DNA from: Limonium bicolor
Taxonomy: Eukaryota > Streptophyta > Magnoliopsida > Caryophyllales > Plumbaginaceae
Length of the DNA stretch: 64,000 bases
Direction: 5' to 3'
NCBI GenBank assembly: GCA_023374045.1
Contig: CM041776.1
Location: forward strand, 471,375,375-471,439,374
In this document: positions 45,462 through 58,533 of the stretch, piece after piece
Layout of the letters: each line of letters begins with the position of its first letter
Position numbering within the stretch: the first letter of the stretch is position 1
Position numbers and translations under genes: made by a program
The notes under the pieces: generated by a model
Database searches by the model: none
Seen by the model: the letters and a program-made list of their open reading frames with translations, nothing else
Told to the model about the DNA's origin: nothing

Positions 45462-45921
45462 ATCTACCCCCTTAAGAAACTTTGCCCTTAAAGTTGCTCA
45501 AGATTAATAGTTTAAAAATTCCACTCATTAGGCAAACCAATTGCCATAATGTGTCTTACTACCACCTATGAGGTGTTTACTTCTCTTACGTTACAAGCAT
45601 ACACAATTCAAGCACAATACGAATTCACATACACAATCCACATTTCCATACACATCATATCCACATTACCCAATACACCACTGCAATTCACGATACACAT
45701 TACACAGATACATTACACATTACACATACACATCCATACACTACACATTACACATACATACATACACATACCAAATTCACTTGCACTACGTGTGCCATAC
45801 TAAACCTATTACAGTACCTACACACTATGCAGTGCTCACCCGAAGCAATGCAAAAGCAAAAAGGCTCTACCCCCCTTAAAAGGGGTACGCCCCGTACCCG
45901 TATTTATAAATACTAGATTAT
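45462..45921 (-). other. PPT and 3' spacer of element C
   Basis: Minus-strand AAGGGGGTAGAT against the LTR (45462-45473) is the polypurine tract. The rest is AC-rich simple sequence (ACACATTACACATAC, 45640-45780), no gene. Confidence 0.7.
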
Positions 45922-48108
45922 CTAGTCTATGAATAACTGTGGGTACTTAGCCTTCATGGCATCTTCCAACTCCCATGTCACTTCTTCGACATCATGGTTT
46001 GACCATAGGACCTTCACCATCCGTATAGACTTATGGCGAGTGTCTTTGGTCTTCCTATCAAGGATTCTCACTGGGGTTTCGACATATCTCATGGTCGGCT
46101 CAATGGATAGTCTCTCGGGCTCTAATACATGAGAAGGATCAGCGATATACTTCTTGAGTTGTGACAAATGAAAGACATCATGTACACGCCCCAAGTCCAC
46201 AGGTAATGCTAACCTGTAGGCTACGGATCCAACTCTTTCGGTAATAGTGTACGGCCCTACAAACTTTGGGCTTAGCTTGCCCTTCTGACCAAAACGGAAT
46301 ACACCCTTCATAGGTGAAACTCGTAAGAACACTTGGTCACCCACGGCGAACTCAAGGTCGCGTCGTCTCACATCCACATAGGATTTCTGTCTATCTTGGG
46401 CTGCCTTCATATTGGCTCGGATTTGTTGCACTTCCGCTTGGACTTGTTCTAGATACTCCGGTCCTATGATGACCGCTTCACTTGACTCATCCCAACACAA
46501 AGGTGTACGGCAGGGTCTACCGTATAGGGCTTGGAAATGTGACATCTTAATTGAAGCATGGTAGCTATTATTGTAAGAAAATTCGATAAGATGAAGCTTA
46601 TCTAACCAACTTCCCTGAAAGTCTAAGGCACATGCCTGAAGCATGTCCTTCAGTGTCTGGATGGTCCTTTCTGTCTGACCGTCGGTCTGAGGATGGAAGG
46701 CGGTACTCAGCTTCAATTCTGTACCCAACGCTTCCCGCGTAGCTTTCCAGTATCTCGAAAGAAATCTGGTGTTGCAGTCAGATACTATGGTTTTCGGGAC
46801 TCCATGATGTCTGATAATATCCTTGTCGAATAGCTTTGCGAGCTTCACTAGCTTCCAGGTGTCCTTCATCGGTATGAATCTGGCCACCTTGGTAAGGCGA
46901 TTGACTACAACCCAGATCATGTTGAGTCCTCCCCTGGTAGGTGGGAGTCCTACAACAAAATCCGTGGAGATATCATGGAACTTCCACTCCGGAACTGGCA
47001 TCGATTGTACCATTCCGCCCGGTCTACGATGTTCAAATTTTACCTTCTGGCATGTTAAGCATCTCAATACATATTCCGTCACATCCAACTTCATTCCAGA
47101 CCACCAGAAGTACCTCTTCATGTGTTTGTACATCTTGGAGGCTCCCGGATGGACTGACAATGTGGAACTGTGTGACTCTCGCAGGATGCGATTCCTTAGC
47201 TCAGCATTGCTTCGAGGGACACATAGCCTGCCATTCAACAGAATCAAACCATCTTCATGTAGCTTAAAATCATACTTCTTCTTCTCAAATGTGCCATTTT
47301 CGATCTTTTATCTGATTTCGGTTAGGTAAGGGTCGCTCAACTGAGCATCACGCACCTCGTCAACCAAGCTAGAAGAAGCGAGTAACGAATGGAGCGAGTG
47401 TGCTCGACGACTCAGGGCGTCGGCTACAATGTTTGTCTTCCCTTCCTTATACTGTAGGTCGATGTCGTAGTCTGAGAGAAACTCCATCAATCTTCTCTGT
47501 CTCAAATTCAGTTCTTTCTGTGTGAATACATACTGTAAGCTCTTATGGTCGGAGTAGATGGTGATGCTTACCCCATAGAGATAGTGTCGCCATATCTTCA
47601 AAGCGAAGACAATGGCTCCTAGCTCTAAGTCATGTGTCGGGTAATTCTCCTCATGCTTTTTCAGCTGGCGGGAGGCATAAGCCACAACCTTGCCATGCTG
47701 CATGAGTACGCATCCCATTCCCTTGCCTGATGCATCACAATATACCTCAAATCCCTCTGTGCCCTCTGGAAGAGTAAGGATGGGCGCTGAGGTCAATGAG
47801 TCTCTTAGGCTCTGAAATGATAATTCACACTCGTCTGTCCATACAAACGGTGCATCTTTCTTCATCAGTGTAGTCATGGGCTTAGCGACTTTTGAGAAGT
47901 CCTTTACAAATCTCCGATAGTAACCGGCTAGACCAAGAAAGCTCATAATATCAGTAACAGTCTTAGGTCTAGGCCATGATCGTACAGCTTCTATCTTAGA
48001 AGGGTCAACTGAGATACCAGCGCTCGAGATGACATGACCGAGGAATGATACCCGATCTAGCAAGAACTCGCATTTGGAGAACTTTGCATATAGCTGGTTC
48101 TCGCGCAG
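45922..48108 (-). pseudogene. pol of element C: RT end, RNase H, integrase, chromodomain
   Basis: RT thumb/RNase H ([74 protein letters not shown]) up to 47311, then a TAA at 47308-47310 where element D has Gln. Integrase follows: HHCC (ESHSSTLSVHPG...CLTCQ), DDE residues in STDFVVGLP, VSDCNTRF and QTERTIQ, the C-terminal GPYTITERVG region, and a chromodomain (PVRILDRK...IRMVKVLWSNHDVEEVTWELE). Chromodomains direct integration toward heterochromatin, matching the nested setting. One stop and the D insertion inactivate this copy. Confidence 0.9.
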
Positions 48109-51100
48109 TGTAACACCCCTACTAATTCGGCTCCTAATAATCCTATAAATGTCGTGCACAATAATATCTCGCAGCGGTAAAATAATAACTGTCGCCCTAA
48201 TGGTGTCACTGTTATCACACGCCCATACGGGTGATAACGATTTACCTGATAATCAACTCACGAAACGTATTCCCGCAGTGACCACAAGAGATAGATAGCA
48301 GTACTTAAACAATTTAAAACAAATCTAACACCAACAATTATTACAGACCGTGAGCATCTAAACCAAATACACCTCGGTTAAACAGCCCGAGTCCAAAATA
48401 ACCTGAGTATCACACCGTACCAAGTCTAAACCAACAGTAATACAATAATCACGCCTCGCTGCGACCCACCAGCTAATCACCTGAAATAAAGATGGTTTGT
48501 GGTATGGAATCAGCCCCTGCTGAGTATGTCATCACATGCCCCGTCATGCCCCCAAAAACCCCTCAATTATTTGGTCGAGAGCATGAGGTTCATTACATGC
48601 AATACCGTTTAATATATAAACTGTAAAATAAATAACAGTAATATCCAAACAACAATACAACCATCAATACACATAGTATACCACAAGTATAATCAATGAA
48701 CAACAAGTGAAACAACGAGGATGATAAACAATTATTAATTCTCATCCATGGTATAGAAACCAATATCGTTCGCCACTGTATAATTCTCAAATGTATTATT
48801 GTTCAGTTATACCTAGTGACAATGTCTCATTAAAACGACATGTCTCTAGTTACCCATATATTATGGCGGGTCACCCTTGGCAGTAGCCACTCCAACGGTA
48901 GAGTCTCCGACCAACGAGCCATTCTAGCTCACGGGAAATTTTCTTGATACTTACGGACCCGTACGCGGACATCCTGGTATCGTTTTTGTGATCACAGCGC
49001 GCACCAAGAGCCACATCCTCTTGGCTTTACTTCCATTCTTTAGTTACTTACTTATACCATCGCATCGCATTACCAAATTTTCTAACACAGCAGACTAAGG
49101 TCATTAGTCCAATCCGGAGTCTGTAAACTCGGGATCCAGTGTTAGGTACGAGAGCGGCGTATAGAAAGGCCAATGCTCCGTATGAAAGTCTTGGATAATA
49201 TATATGTATTATTATCCTAGTGCTACAACGTTTTTCTGACGTTCCTTATTTTCATATAAGATAGCACCATAGCCGCTAGTTCGTTTTATATATAGGTTCA
49301 TATATACGAACCAATACTGTTAACTCAACAACAGTAAATAATAAGCAGCTATAAATATACAGTTCATGCATATTAAATATCACATTCAGACAAACAATCT
49401 TATCACAGATCAGACAGAAGTCTGAACTGAGGAAGCCCTCAGAGACAATCAGAGACACGTAACAACATACCGTTCACCCTGATGTATTACGGTGGAGTAT
49501 GAACCAGCAAGTTCCTATGCTCCTTGTGTCACCTCTAACAGTCTAAGCAATACATAATGCTACTGATTAGCACACTGTATAACAACACAATCCTACGGTA
49601 CTTCGTACCGTCACTATTAACTCCCGGTTAACCCCCCGTTATTTACTGTCAATGTTTGTCGGGTTTTTGGTTCAACTCGAGATTGGAAAAAAAGTGTTAT
49701 ATTACATGCGTAGTCTTGTTTGTATATTAATACAGTTACTGTTGATCTTGTCATCGCATGTGGTTTAACATACCCTTGTATGTCGTATAGTCTGTTTCAT
49801 TATTGCATGTGTGATTCTATGTCATGTACACATCGCACCTTAGTATTTATTTTCTAAGGTTTGTCTCTTTTCTTCTTTTTTTTTTTATTTCAATGTGGTA
49901 TAATTCATTTGTAACTATACTTTTAATTATTCAAAATCCTTATTATTCCATGTATACTTCTAACATTAGCATTTTGATATCTAATGTTTATAATTCTTTT
50001 CTCCTTATCTATTATCATTTTGATTATGATAATTTATAATTATTGAACCAAATCATATTTTCTACACCATTACATATATTTATTTATACATGTGTGTTAT
50101 AGAACTTATTTATTATATGGTAAGTCTTATAATCTATATTCATCTTTTTAATGAATAACTCTTATATTATAAATGTTATAATTCTTAAACATTAAAAACC
50201 ATATATAAATTCCATTTAAAAAATGTTATTATTTTCGAATAGCACCTATGTCCTTAAATATTTACAAAACCCACCACTTAATTATGTAATGTTACATTAT
50301 TGTTATATAATTATAACATATCTTATGACATTTAAACCATTTAAAACAATTATAACCTATAGTCATATTTGTTTATAAAATACCAAATGACCCCTTATAT
50401 TTTCGGTTTTCAAAAACCACTAAACTTCTATAAATCACAAATTCTCCTCTTTATAACATATAGTTTTCTAATATCATCAAGACTATATATTATACATATG
50501 TCTTCGCAAAACCTTATATATAATTCCAAAAATCACCAAACTATACCAAAAGGTTAAATATTATTCCTAACCTTATACTTCCTTTAAATTTCGGTTTTCA
50601 CCCCTTTATTACCCATTGTAACAATGTTATAAAATACCTTATATATACTGTACAATTCATATGAACTCCAAATTTAACCAAATAAACTTCTAAAAATTTC
50701 TAATAACTTAAGGACTTTACTAAACTCTATTTAGCACCCTTAAGTTTTCGGTATTTACATTACTACCCCAAGTCTTATAAATCTTTTACAATTTAATAAG
50801 TATCTTATTATAAGGTAGTATTTTAATTTCTTAATTTTCTAAATTTGGTCAAAGTCTCCTATATAGTCAACTTTGACTCCTAATACCAAAGGGGAACCAA
50901 TTTTTCGGTAATTACAAATAATAACCTATACTTTTCTATTTTTACAATTTTGACCCAAAACTTTATAAAATGTTATAATTTTTATTAAATTCATTTAAAA
51001 ACCCTAAATTGTTCTAAATTAAGCCCACGGCTTTCTAAATTCCTAATAATTACGAATTGGCCCCAATTTTAATTATAAGCATAAATAAAACTAAATAAGC

Positions 51101-52815
51101 TTATAAACTTAAATAAAATGGCCTAATGACATGGCCTTATTACAACCTTGAACTTGCAAAATAAATTACACAATAAATGTCTCAAAATATAGCATATGTA
51201 TTCGGCCTCACTTAGATTTAATTATTTTTCCACATAATGTCATAATTTGACCATTATGTTAATTAAATCTCTTAAATGACTAGCTTAATTTATCTTAGCC
51301 ATTTTTTTCCATTTTTAGGTCAATATGACCTATATATATATATATATATATATTTTCACTCTCGGCCATAAATATATATATGCTTAAAAATTACAAAAAT
51401 CATAAGTTTAAGGTGTTTATACCTTGATTATGCCTTGTATGCTCTCGGCCACTTGTAGGAAAAATCACCACATGATTTAGACATGTTTAATAACACAAAA
51501 ACAAGATATGGTTACACTCCAAGCTTGAGCTTAACCATAAGGAATAATTAATGTAAGATTTAAGGCAAAAATCACCTTAAAAATGCAAGGGAAGTTCTAA
51601 GTGGTTTCGACCTGAACCAAACACACCACAAGGTGTTAGATCCACCATATTGACATAGGAAATAGTTAGATCTCGAAATACTACCTTGTTATTAGGTTTC
51701 ACCTTGGAAAAATGCCTTAAAAGAGAGTATTTCTCTTGGATCTTGGTCACCCTTGCTCCAAATGGCTAACCAACAGATTCCACATGAAAAGGAGAAGAAG
51801 ATGAGGCTATGACCAAAGTTTCTCAGCCAAACTCGAAGGGAATCAAAAGTTATGAGCTTAAAGCACATTTTTACCTTAAAATGTAGATTTGAACAACCTT
51901 GGTCCCTCTACTGGTCTCAACCGAGTTTAGCTCTTGTTCTAACCTTAGAACACTGAGAATAAGCCATAGGAATTGATGAGCCACGAAATCTAGGTGTTGG
52001 TGGTGAGAAGATGAAGAAAAAGAGCTAAAAATGACATTAAAACACTTACATTAGGAGCTTAGGAGCTAGGTTTGCCTTCCATGCTCAAGAACAGACCTTG
52101 AGAGCTTCAATGGGAGGGAGGAGCTCGGCTGGGATGAGTGGGAACGGACAAGGAGGAAGGAAAGAATGGGTAAGGTTTGAAATAATTGAAAAGTAAACTT
52201 AATTTTCAAAAGTAAATGGTATTAGGTATAGTTTGTCCCATAATGATTATAAGCTGTCTCCTCCCTCTTGCCAGCCGATTTCCAAGGGGGTAAATGGGTC
52301 ATTTACTGCCCATTGGCCATACTTGGTCATTTTGACTCATGCGGGCCCCACGTCGGGGTTTTATTAATATTTTAATATTAAATTTGTGAAAATCTGTAAA
52401 TTTGGAATTAAATTCCTAATATGATATGTATGATAAAATATCATATTTAAGGGTAATTATAATTTCTAAGCCCATTAAAAATCAATTTAAAAGGCAATCT
52501 CACAAAAAACGTGCTTTAAGGTGTTTTAGTGCACGTTTTGTGTCACTGGGTGCTCCTTAGCTTAGTTCTCCTTGAGAACGGTTTTGTTGTGTTCCTTACT
52601 TCACTATAATACTTAGGAATCCACTTTGGATCCTATTTGAGGTCATACAATCTTTATGATGTCTTAAAGCACATTTTTGGCTTTACCGATCTTAAGGCGT
52701 GTTTTGCCTTGTTGAGATCTTTTAGATTGTTCCCCAATTTTATTTAGATGTTTAATAACCATCTTAGATCATTGATAGATCATTTAATTATATTTTAAAG
52801 ATTAGGGGTATTTCA
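48109..52815 (-). repeat. 3' LTR of element D
   Basis: 4707 bp, plus strand TGTAACACCCCTAC...GGGGTATTTCA. Very AT-rich, with a TA microsatellite near 51333-51352. Short ORFs inside are not genes. No GC palindrome array like that of B/C was seen. Confidence 0.9.
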
Positions 52816-53245
52816 GTCTACCCCCCTTAAAAAGGCTTCGTCCCGAAGTCCTTAATCCTCTACAGTTCACCTAAGGAATCAAGTTCCACTAAGTAACCAA
52901 ACAGTCCATTGCTAAGGAGTAACTCCCACTAGGTTCAAACCTAGTCTATACATACAGTATATATCAAATAGCCAGACTTATGGTATAACTCATTCATATC
53001 ACAGGTGCACAACCAACTCATCAACCAAAAGTACTCAGCGGTACTATATATATTCAACCAGGTGCACTAAGGCACATACATACAATGTATCATACATACA
53101 ATCATTCAACCAACAAGTATGACGCAGCATACCAACAAAACACAACACAAAAACAAGACCTAATGCACAACATGTGCGCAAGCCAAGTGGTGTCTACCCC
53201 CCTTAAAAATGGTTTGACCACGAACCCGTATAAGTAACACAGCTA
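52816..53245 (-). other. PPT and 3' spacer of element D
   Basis: Minus-strand AAGGGGGGTAGAC next to the LTR (52816-52828) is the polypurine tract; the remaining 400 bp is non-coding. Confidence 0.75.
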
Positions 53246-56200
53246 CTACTCGAAGAGTGCTGGGTACTTCGCTCTCATGGAGTCCTCTAACTCCCATGTA
53301 GCCTCCTCCACCTCATGGTTCGACCAGAGAACCTTGACCATGCTAACGGTCTTGTTCCTAGTCTGCCTCGTCTTCGTATCGAGAATGCGGAGTGGTACTT
53401 CCTCATATCGTAGAGCGGGGTCCAACTCTAAAGTCTCTGGCTGCAAAACGTGCGATGGATGGGGCACATACTTCTTCAACTGTGAAACATGAAAGACGTC
53501 GTGCACCCTCCCGAGCTCTGCTGGTAATTCCAGCCTGTAGGCTAATGGGCCCACTCGCTCCCTAATCGCATAAGGTCCAACATACTTTGGGCTCAACTTG
53601 CCCTTCTGCCCAAACCGGAATATTCCCTTCATGGGTGACACTCTGAGGAATACCATGTCGTCGGTAGTGAACTCAATGTCTCTCCTCTTGGTGTCTGCAT
53701 TTGCTTTCTGCCGGTCCTGAGCTGCCCTCATGTTCTTCCTAATCTGTAGGACATCCTCCTTAATCTGCTCTAGGTACTCAGGTCCTAGGAGCGTAGTCTC
53801 GCTGGCCTCATCCCAGCATAAAGGAGTCCTACACGGTTGACCATAAAGTGCCTGAAATGGTGGCATCTGTATCGAGAAGTGGTAGCTGTTGTTGTAGGCG
53901 AACTCTATCAAGTGTAGATGCTCTAACCAGCTCCCCTGAAAATCTAAGGCACATGCTCTCAGCATGTCCTCCAGTGTCTGGATGGTCCTCTCACTCTGAC
54001 CGTCGGTCTGTGGATGGAACGCCGTACTAAGCTTCAACTTTGTACCCAAGGCTTCCTGAACCTGTCCCCAGAATCTGGACAAAAATCGAGGGTCCCTATC
54101 AGAAACAATAGTCTTTGGCACACCATGGTGCCGGATCACCTCCTTCTGGAACAAGTCCGCTAACTTCGGGACGTTCCAGGTATCCTTCATAGCAACAAAT
54201 TTGCCACCTTCGTCAGACGGTCCACAATGACCCAAATCGTGTTCAGTCCTCCCTTAGTCGGTGGGAGACCGACAACGAAATCCATCGATGTCCTCGAACT
54301 TCCAACAAGGAATAGGCATAGACTGCACTAAACCTCCGGGTCTCCTATGCTCAAACTTAACCTTCTGACAGGTCAAGCATCTAGCCATACTCAGCTACAT
54401 CCTTCTTCATCCCGCTCCACCAGAAATGAACCTTCAAATCCTTATACATCTTCGACGAACCAGGGTGGACGGATAAGGACGAGCAATGAGCCTCCTGGAG
54501 TATCTTCTCCTTCAGATCAGGAGACGACTCCGGAATACACAAACGGCCCTTCAGTCGAATCATGCCATCATCGCACAGTTCGAAGTCATATTTCAGCCTC
54601 TCAAAACAACCATCTATCATTTTCTGCCTGATACTCTGCATATAGTGATCACTCTCCTGTGCAGCTCGTATCTCATCAATCATACTGCTGTTTGCTAATA
54701 AGGTGAACAATGAATGAGCTCTGCGGCTCAGGGCATCAGCTACCACATTCGCTTTGCCCTCTTTGTACCTCAGGTCTATATCGTAGTCCTTCAAGAACTC
54801 GACCCATCTTCTCTGTCGCATGTTCAGCTCCTTCTGAGAGAAGAGATGCTGTAGACTCTTGTGATCAGAGTAGATAGTGACTGTCACACCATACAAATAA
54901 TGTCGCCAGATCTTCAAAGCGAAGACTACTGCGCCTAACTCAAGGTCATGTGTGGGGTAATTCACCTCATGCTTCTTCAGCTGTCGGGATGCGTAAGCTA
55001 CTACCTTCCCGTGCTGCATAAGCACACAGCCTAGACCGGTTCCAGAGGCATCACAGTATACCTCGAACCCATCAGTGCCCTCAGGGATAGTAAGAACGGG
55101 CGCTGATGTCAGGAGATCCTTCAGCGTCTGAAAGGACTGCTCACACTCTGCAGACCATAAGAACTGGGATTCCTTCTTCATTAGATTAGTCATCGGTTTG
55201 GCTTCCTTGGAGAAGTCCTTCACAACTTCGATAATACCCCCAAACCCAGAAAGCTACGGACGTCTGTGACTGTCTTCGGCCTTGGCCAACTCTTCACTGC
55301 CTCAATCTTAGCAGGATCTACAGATATGCCGCTAGCTGATATAATGTGTCCTAGAAATGACACGCTGTCTAACCAAACTCACACTTAGAGAGTTTGGCAT
55401 ACAGCTGGTTCACTCTCATAATATTCAACACCTGTCTCAAATGGAACTCATGATCTTCCTTGGTTTTTGAATAGATCAGAATATCGTCGATGAAGACTAC
55501 AACTGAACTATCAAGATGCTCTCTAAAAAGTCGGTTCATCAAGTCCATGAATATGGCTGGCGCATTCGTCAGTCCGAATGGCATAACGGTGAACTCGTAG
55601 TGTCCATACCGTGTCCTGAAAGCTGTCTTCTCAATGTCACCCTCTGCAATCCTAATCTGATGGTAGCCAGATCTGAGATCTATCTTCGAGAACACACTGG
55701 CTCCTCTCAGCTGATCAAACAAATCATCTATCCGTGGTAATGGATACTTGTTCTTGACTGTAACCGCATTAAGCTCGCGGTAGTCGATGCAGAGTCGCAT
55801 ACTGCCGTCCTTTTTCTTGACGAACAGCACTGGAGCACCCCAAGGAGAAACACTAGGTCGAATGAATCCCTTGTCGAGGAGGTCCTCCAGCTGTAGTTTC
55901 AGCTCCCTCATCTCAGCCGGTGCCATACGGTAGGGTGCCTTAGCAATGGGGCCCGTACCTGGCAACAAGTCGACGTCGAACTCAACCTCGCGCACAGGCG
56001 GCATGCCTGGCAGCTCATCAGGAAATAAGTCGGGAAAATCTACCACGACTGGAATGTCTACGTCCGCCACGTCGCTCTGTCTCGTGTCCTGTACATAACA
56101 GAGGAAGGCTTGTTGGCCCTTCCTAACATCCTTCATCAGGGATAATGCTGACACGATCTTGACAGTCGGCTCTCTCCTCACACTGCGGTATGACACTGTC

Positions 56201-56684
56201 CTGCCGCTCGGCCCCTTCAGTAATAGTCGATGCTCTGCACAATGAAGGCGGCCTCTATGTTTCTGTAGCCAATCCATGCCCACTATGATGTCAAAACCCA
56301 AGTTTCTGAATTCGATCAGATCAATGGGAAAGGTCTCAGTCATAATGCTGATCTCTAACCCTGTATACTGTCTGGTGCATCCTACTTTCTCCTTCGAAGG
56401 AAGGGTGACTGAAAAGTCTGAAAGCTGTTCGGGGGTGGCTCCCAGCTTCTTAGCAAATGCCGAGGAAATAAAAGAATGCGAAGCCCCTGAGTCGAACAAT
56501 ACGGTAGCACTAATGCCATCAACAAGAAAGGTACCTGAGATTACCTCTCGTATTAGCATCGAGTCCCAACGAATCACTAATTTACTGTTGTTTGTGATTG
56601 TCATACCTGTGATGACATTACCAGACTCCTTGGCTTGCGCCATGTCTAGGATGCAGATGGTACCCTCCTTTCCATTACTATAGC
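53246..56684 (-). pseudogene. Protease, RT, RNase H, integrase and chromodomain of element D
   Basis: Exon begins at 56684 after CTTCAG. Protease box [14 protein letters not shown] with [45 protein letters not shown] and the active-site [10 protein letters not shown]; RNase [16 protein letters not shown] and [11 protein letters not shown]; integrase HHCC, SDRDPRF and QSERTIQ; chromodomain with MVKVLWSNHEVEEATWELED. Frameshifts lie at about 55225-55370 (after CEFG) and 54235-54380 (around the first integrase Asp). MAQAKES at 56643 is an internal Met; the frame is open from the splice acceptor. Confidence 0.9.
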
Positions 56685-57673
56685 CTGAAGTTATGAATTA
56701 TCGGTATCAATAAAACTGAACACATATACTTGAAGGCAGAAAACTCTTATTTCATTCATTCCAACTGTATTATACAAGGTTACACACTTAACTACTACTA
56801 TTACATCAATACTGTCTGAAAGTCAAATTTAAACGGCCGGGTCGGATGTGGGTATCGTTCACTAAGGCGGGTGGTGCGGTATTGAGCTTAATGCTCTTAA
56901 TACCATGATATACAAGCCTTGACTCTCCATTAAATGCTAACATATCTCCAGACTTGAGGATGATCTTGCTTGCTAGATCCATCCTCTTCTGGTCTCCATA
57001 GATAAACTCAGCATCATCGCCGATGGAGAATGACACAACCGGTATTCCTCTGGTGATGGACTCGGTCGTCTCATCACTGTCCTGGTGCATCCCAAGCTTC
57101 CTCCCTGCTATAGTAGTTGATAATGCAAACGTCAGGTGTCATGTCGGGTAATGGATAAGTCTCACAGTCTTGAGCAATATCCATTGCGTTTCTCACCACG
57201 GTAAGGAAACTCTCAGGTATACTAGGTATAGGTATGTCACCTACCATCCTCACTTCTTGATAAACCCTAGTTTGTGGATCCCAATCTTTTCCTAAGCACA
57301 TCATGTGCAGTTTCATTCTAGAACCACTTTTAAATACAGGGGTATAAAAACCTCCTATGCCCTTACCCAAAGCTCTACACTCATTCACTATGGTGATTTG
57401 TTCATCTAGGGTTAGAAACTCTCTGAGAAGTATCATGCCCGGTCTGACTACGTGACACAGCTCACTAGGGTACTCCCGTCTTCCTTCCACGGGTCTAGGT
57501 GATCTCTGTCTTGTAAGTGTGGGGTAGTAGATATCGAAGTCTCCTAAGAGGTAAAAGGTTTCCTAGGTAAGTTGTTTATCTAAAGCGGTAACTTAAACAC
57601 ACATTCATGCTAAGGTAAAGCGTGTAACACTTAGTCATGCTCTCATACATTGGTTAAGGTTTCAAAAGCTAAC
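56685..57673 (-). other. gag-pol intervening segment of D with two alternative acceptors
   Basis: Donor GAAG/GTTAGC (intron starts 57673), phase 1. Acceptor 1 CTCTTAG at 57544 opens the AlkB frame; acceptor 2 AACTTCAG at 56685 opens the protease frame. Phases at all three borders equal those of element B, although the surrounding sequence has diverged. Confidence 0.72.
56806..57543 (-). pseudogene. AlkB-like 2OG-Fe(II) dioxygenase exon of element D
   Basis: About 246 codons ending LNLTFRQY and TGA. N-terminal part 57543-57092 (VRPGMILLREFLTLDEQ, GGFYTPVF, MMCLGKDWDP, VCIINYYSREE), C-terminal part up to 57099 in the next frame (LGMHQDSDE, IPVVSFSIGDDAEFIYG, SGDMLAFNGESRLVYHGI, RPGRLNLTFR). 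A single small indel near 57092-57104 separates them. The HxD motif (His 57087-57085, Asp 57081-57079), distal His in VYHG and the 2OG-binding Arg are intact, as is the N-x-Y (NYY) segment. No other stop. Closest family by motif is plant ALKBH1-type; expected activity is oxidative demethylation of nucleic acid, substrate not deducible. Confidence 0.9.
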
Positions 57674-58030
57674 CTTCACCGCGCTGGGTACTAGTGCCAG
57701 CGCCTGAAGCTCCCGCTGCATTCAGCGTACGGTTGCCCGGCGTGTTTCTCTGGCCCTGGTTCTGCTGCTGCGGCTGCTGTTGCTGCTGCCCTCACTGGGC
57801 TTGGGGCGCCGGCCCCCTCTGGCCACCTCGGGCTCCACCTCCTCCAGTAGGTGCGCCCTGAGTCCCCTTCGGTGGGCGGTACGCTCGGCTATCTGGATTA
57901 TTGAAGCACTCGTACGACCTGTGGCCCTTCTTTCCACAGTGGTGGCAGTCCACCGCTTGCCCGGTGCAGTCGACACCCGGGTGGTCTTTACCACAGCGCT
58001 TACAGTGAAAGTGGCGCTGGGGTGCAGAAC
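57674..58030 (-). pseudogene. gag of D, knuckle exon
   Basis: Exon bounded by AG at 58031 and GT at 57673. Encodes HCKRCGKDHPGVDC (C-x2-C-x3-H-x4-C) and CHHCGKKGHRSYEC (canonical CCHC), then a Gly/Pro-rich and a Gln-rich tail. A TGA near 57791 interrupts the frame before the Gln run, consistent with CGA to TGA. Nucleocapsid part that binds element RNA. Confidence 0.85.
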
Positions 58031-58114
58031 CTATTATCATGTCACACTCAGGTTAGTACAAGGATGGTAATGGTAGTGTAATACTCAATTTATTCACAAG
58101 GTTAGATCGCTTAC

Positions 58115-58533
58115 CCTTAGGGGGTACAGATCTAAGAGGCTGCACATCGTAGGTAGGCCCGGTCAGTAACGGGACCTTGTCCTTACCCTTTTGGCTGGCC
58201 TGCCCCTTCTTCTTCTCCCTCCAGGAGAACTTCTTCTTCCTGTGATCGTCAAAGTGTCAGGAATAGCAGGTATACAAGCAGGCAGTAAGTAAGTAATTTA
58301 AATGGATTAAATAACTTAAGGTGGTTCTTACTTCCAACCCTTACTGCCGCCTCCAGCCTCAGTCTCTGCCTTTCTCTGGGGCCTTACGCTTCTGCCCCTG
58401 GCCGTCCTCCCGGCTGTTCCCAATCTCAGTCCGAGAAGCGGCGTCATAACACTCCTGCAATGTATCAATGAGTTCCCCGAACCGGTAATGAATCAACTAA
58501 GCTACAAGGTACAAACTGTCAATTAGTTTTACC
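58115..58533 (-). pseudogene. gag of D, linker exons and two or three introns
   Basis: Capsid exon ends at 58533 (PTVQ). Intron 58455-58532 (phase 0) and intron 58031-58114 (phase 1) match those of element B. The linker is further split by a candidate intron 58240-58331 (GAA/GTAAGA...CACAG) that has no counterpart in B, where the Lys-rich SWKKKKGKF segment is continuous. A small frame change lies near 58375. The linker is basic and ends PLRSVPPK. Confidence 0.65.

Larger units (their letters stand above)
41477..48108 (-). mobile_element. Element C: inverted sister of B, 3' half
   Basis: Minus-strand chromovirus inserted in the RT of element B (left flank GTTTC, 41472-41476). 3' LTR 41477-45461, PPT, integrase with chromodomain, RNase H and RT C-terminal part. 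Cut at 48109 by element D; its gag (and any AlkB) lies beyond the window. LTR homology to B over the whole length shows one family. Confidence 0.88.

Noticed and set aside
45549..45879. Overlapping Thr/His-rich ORFs near the C LTR
   Set aside because: Products of ACAC/TACA simple sequence in the PPT-side spacer; no homology-like pattern.
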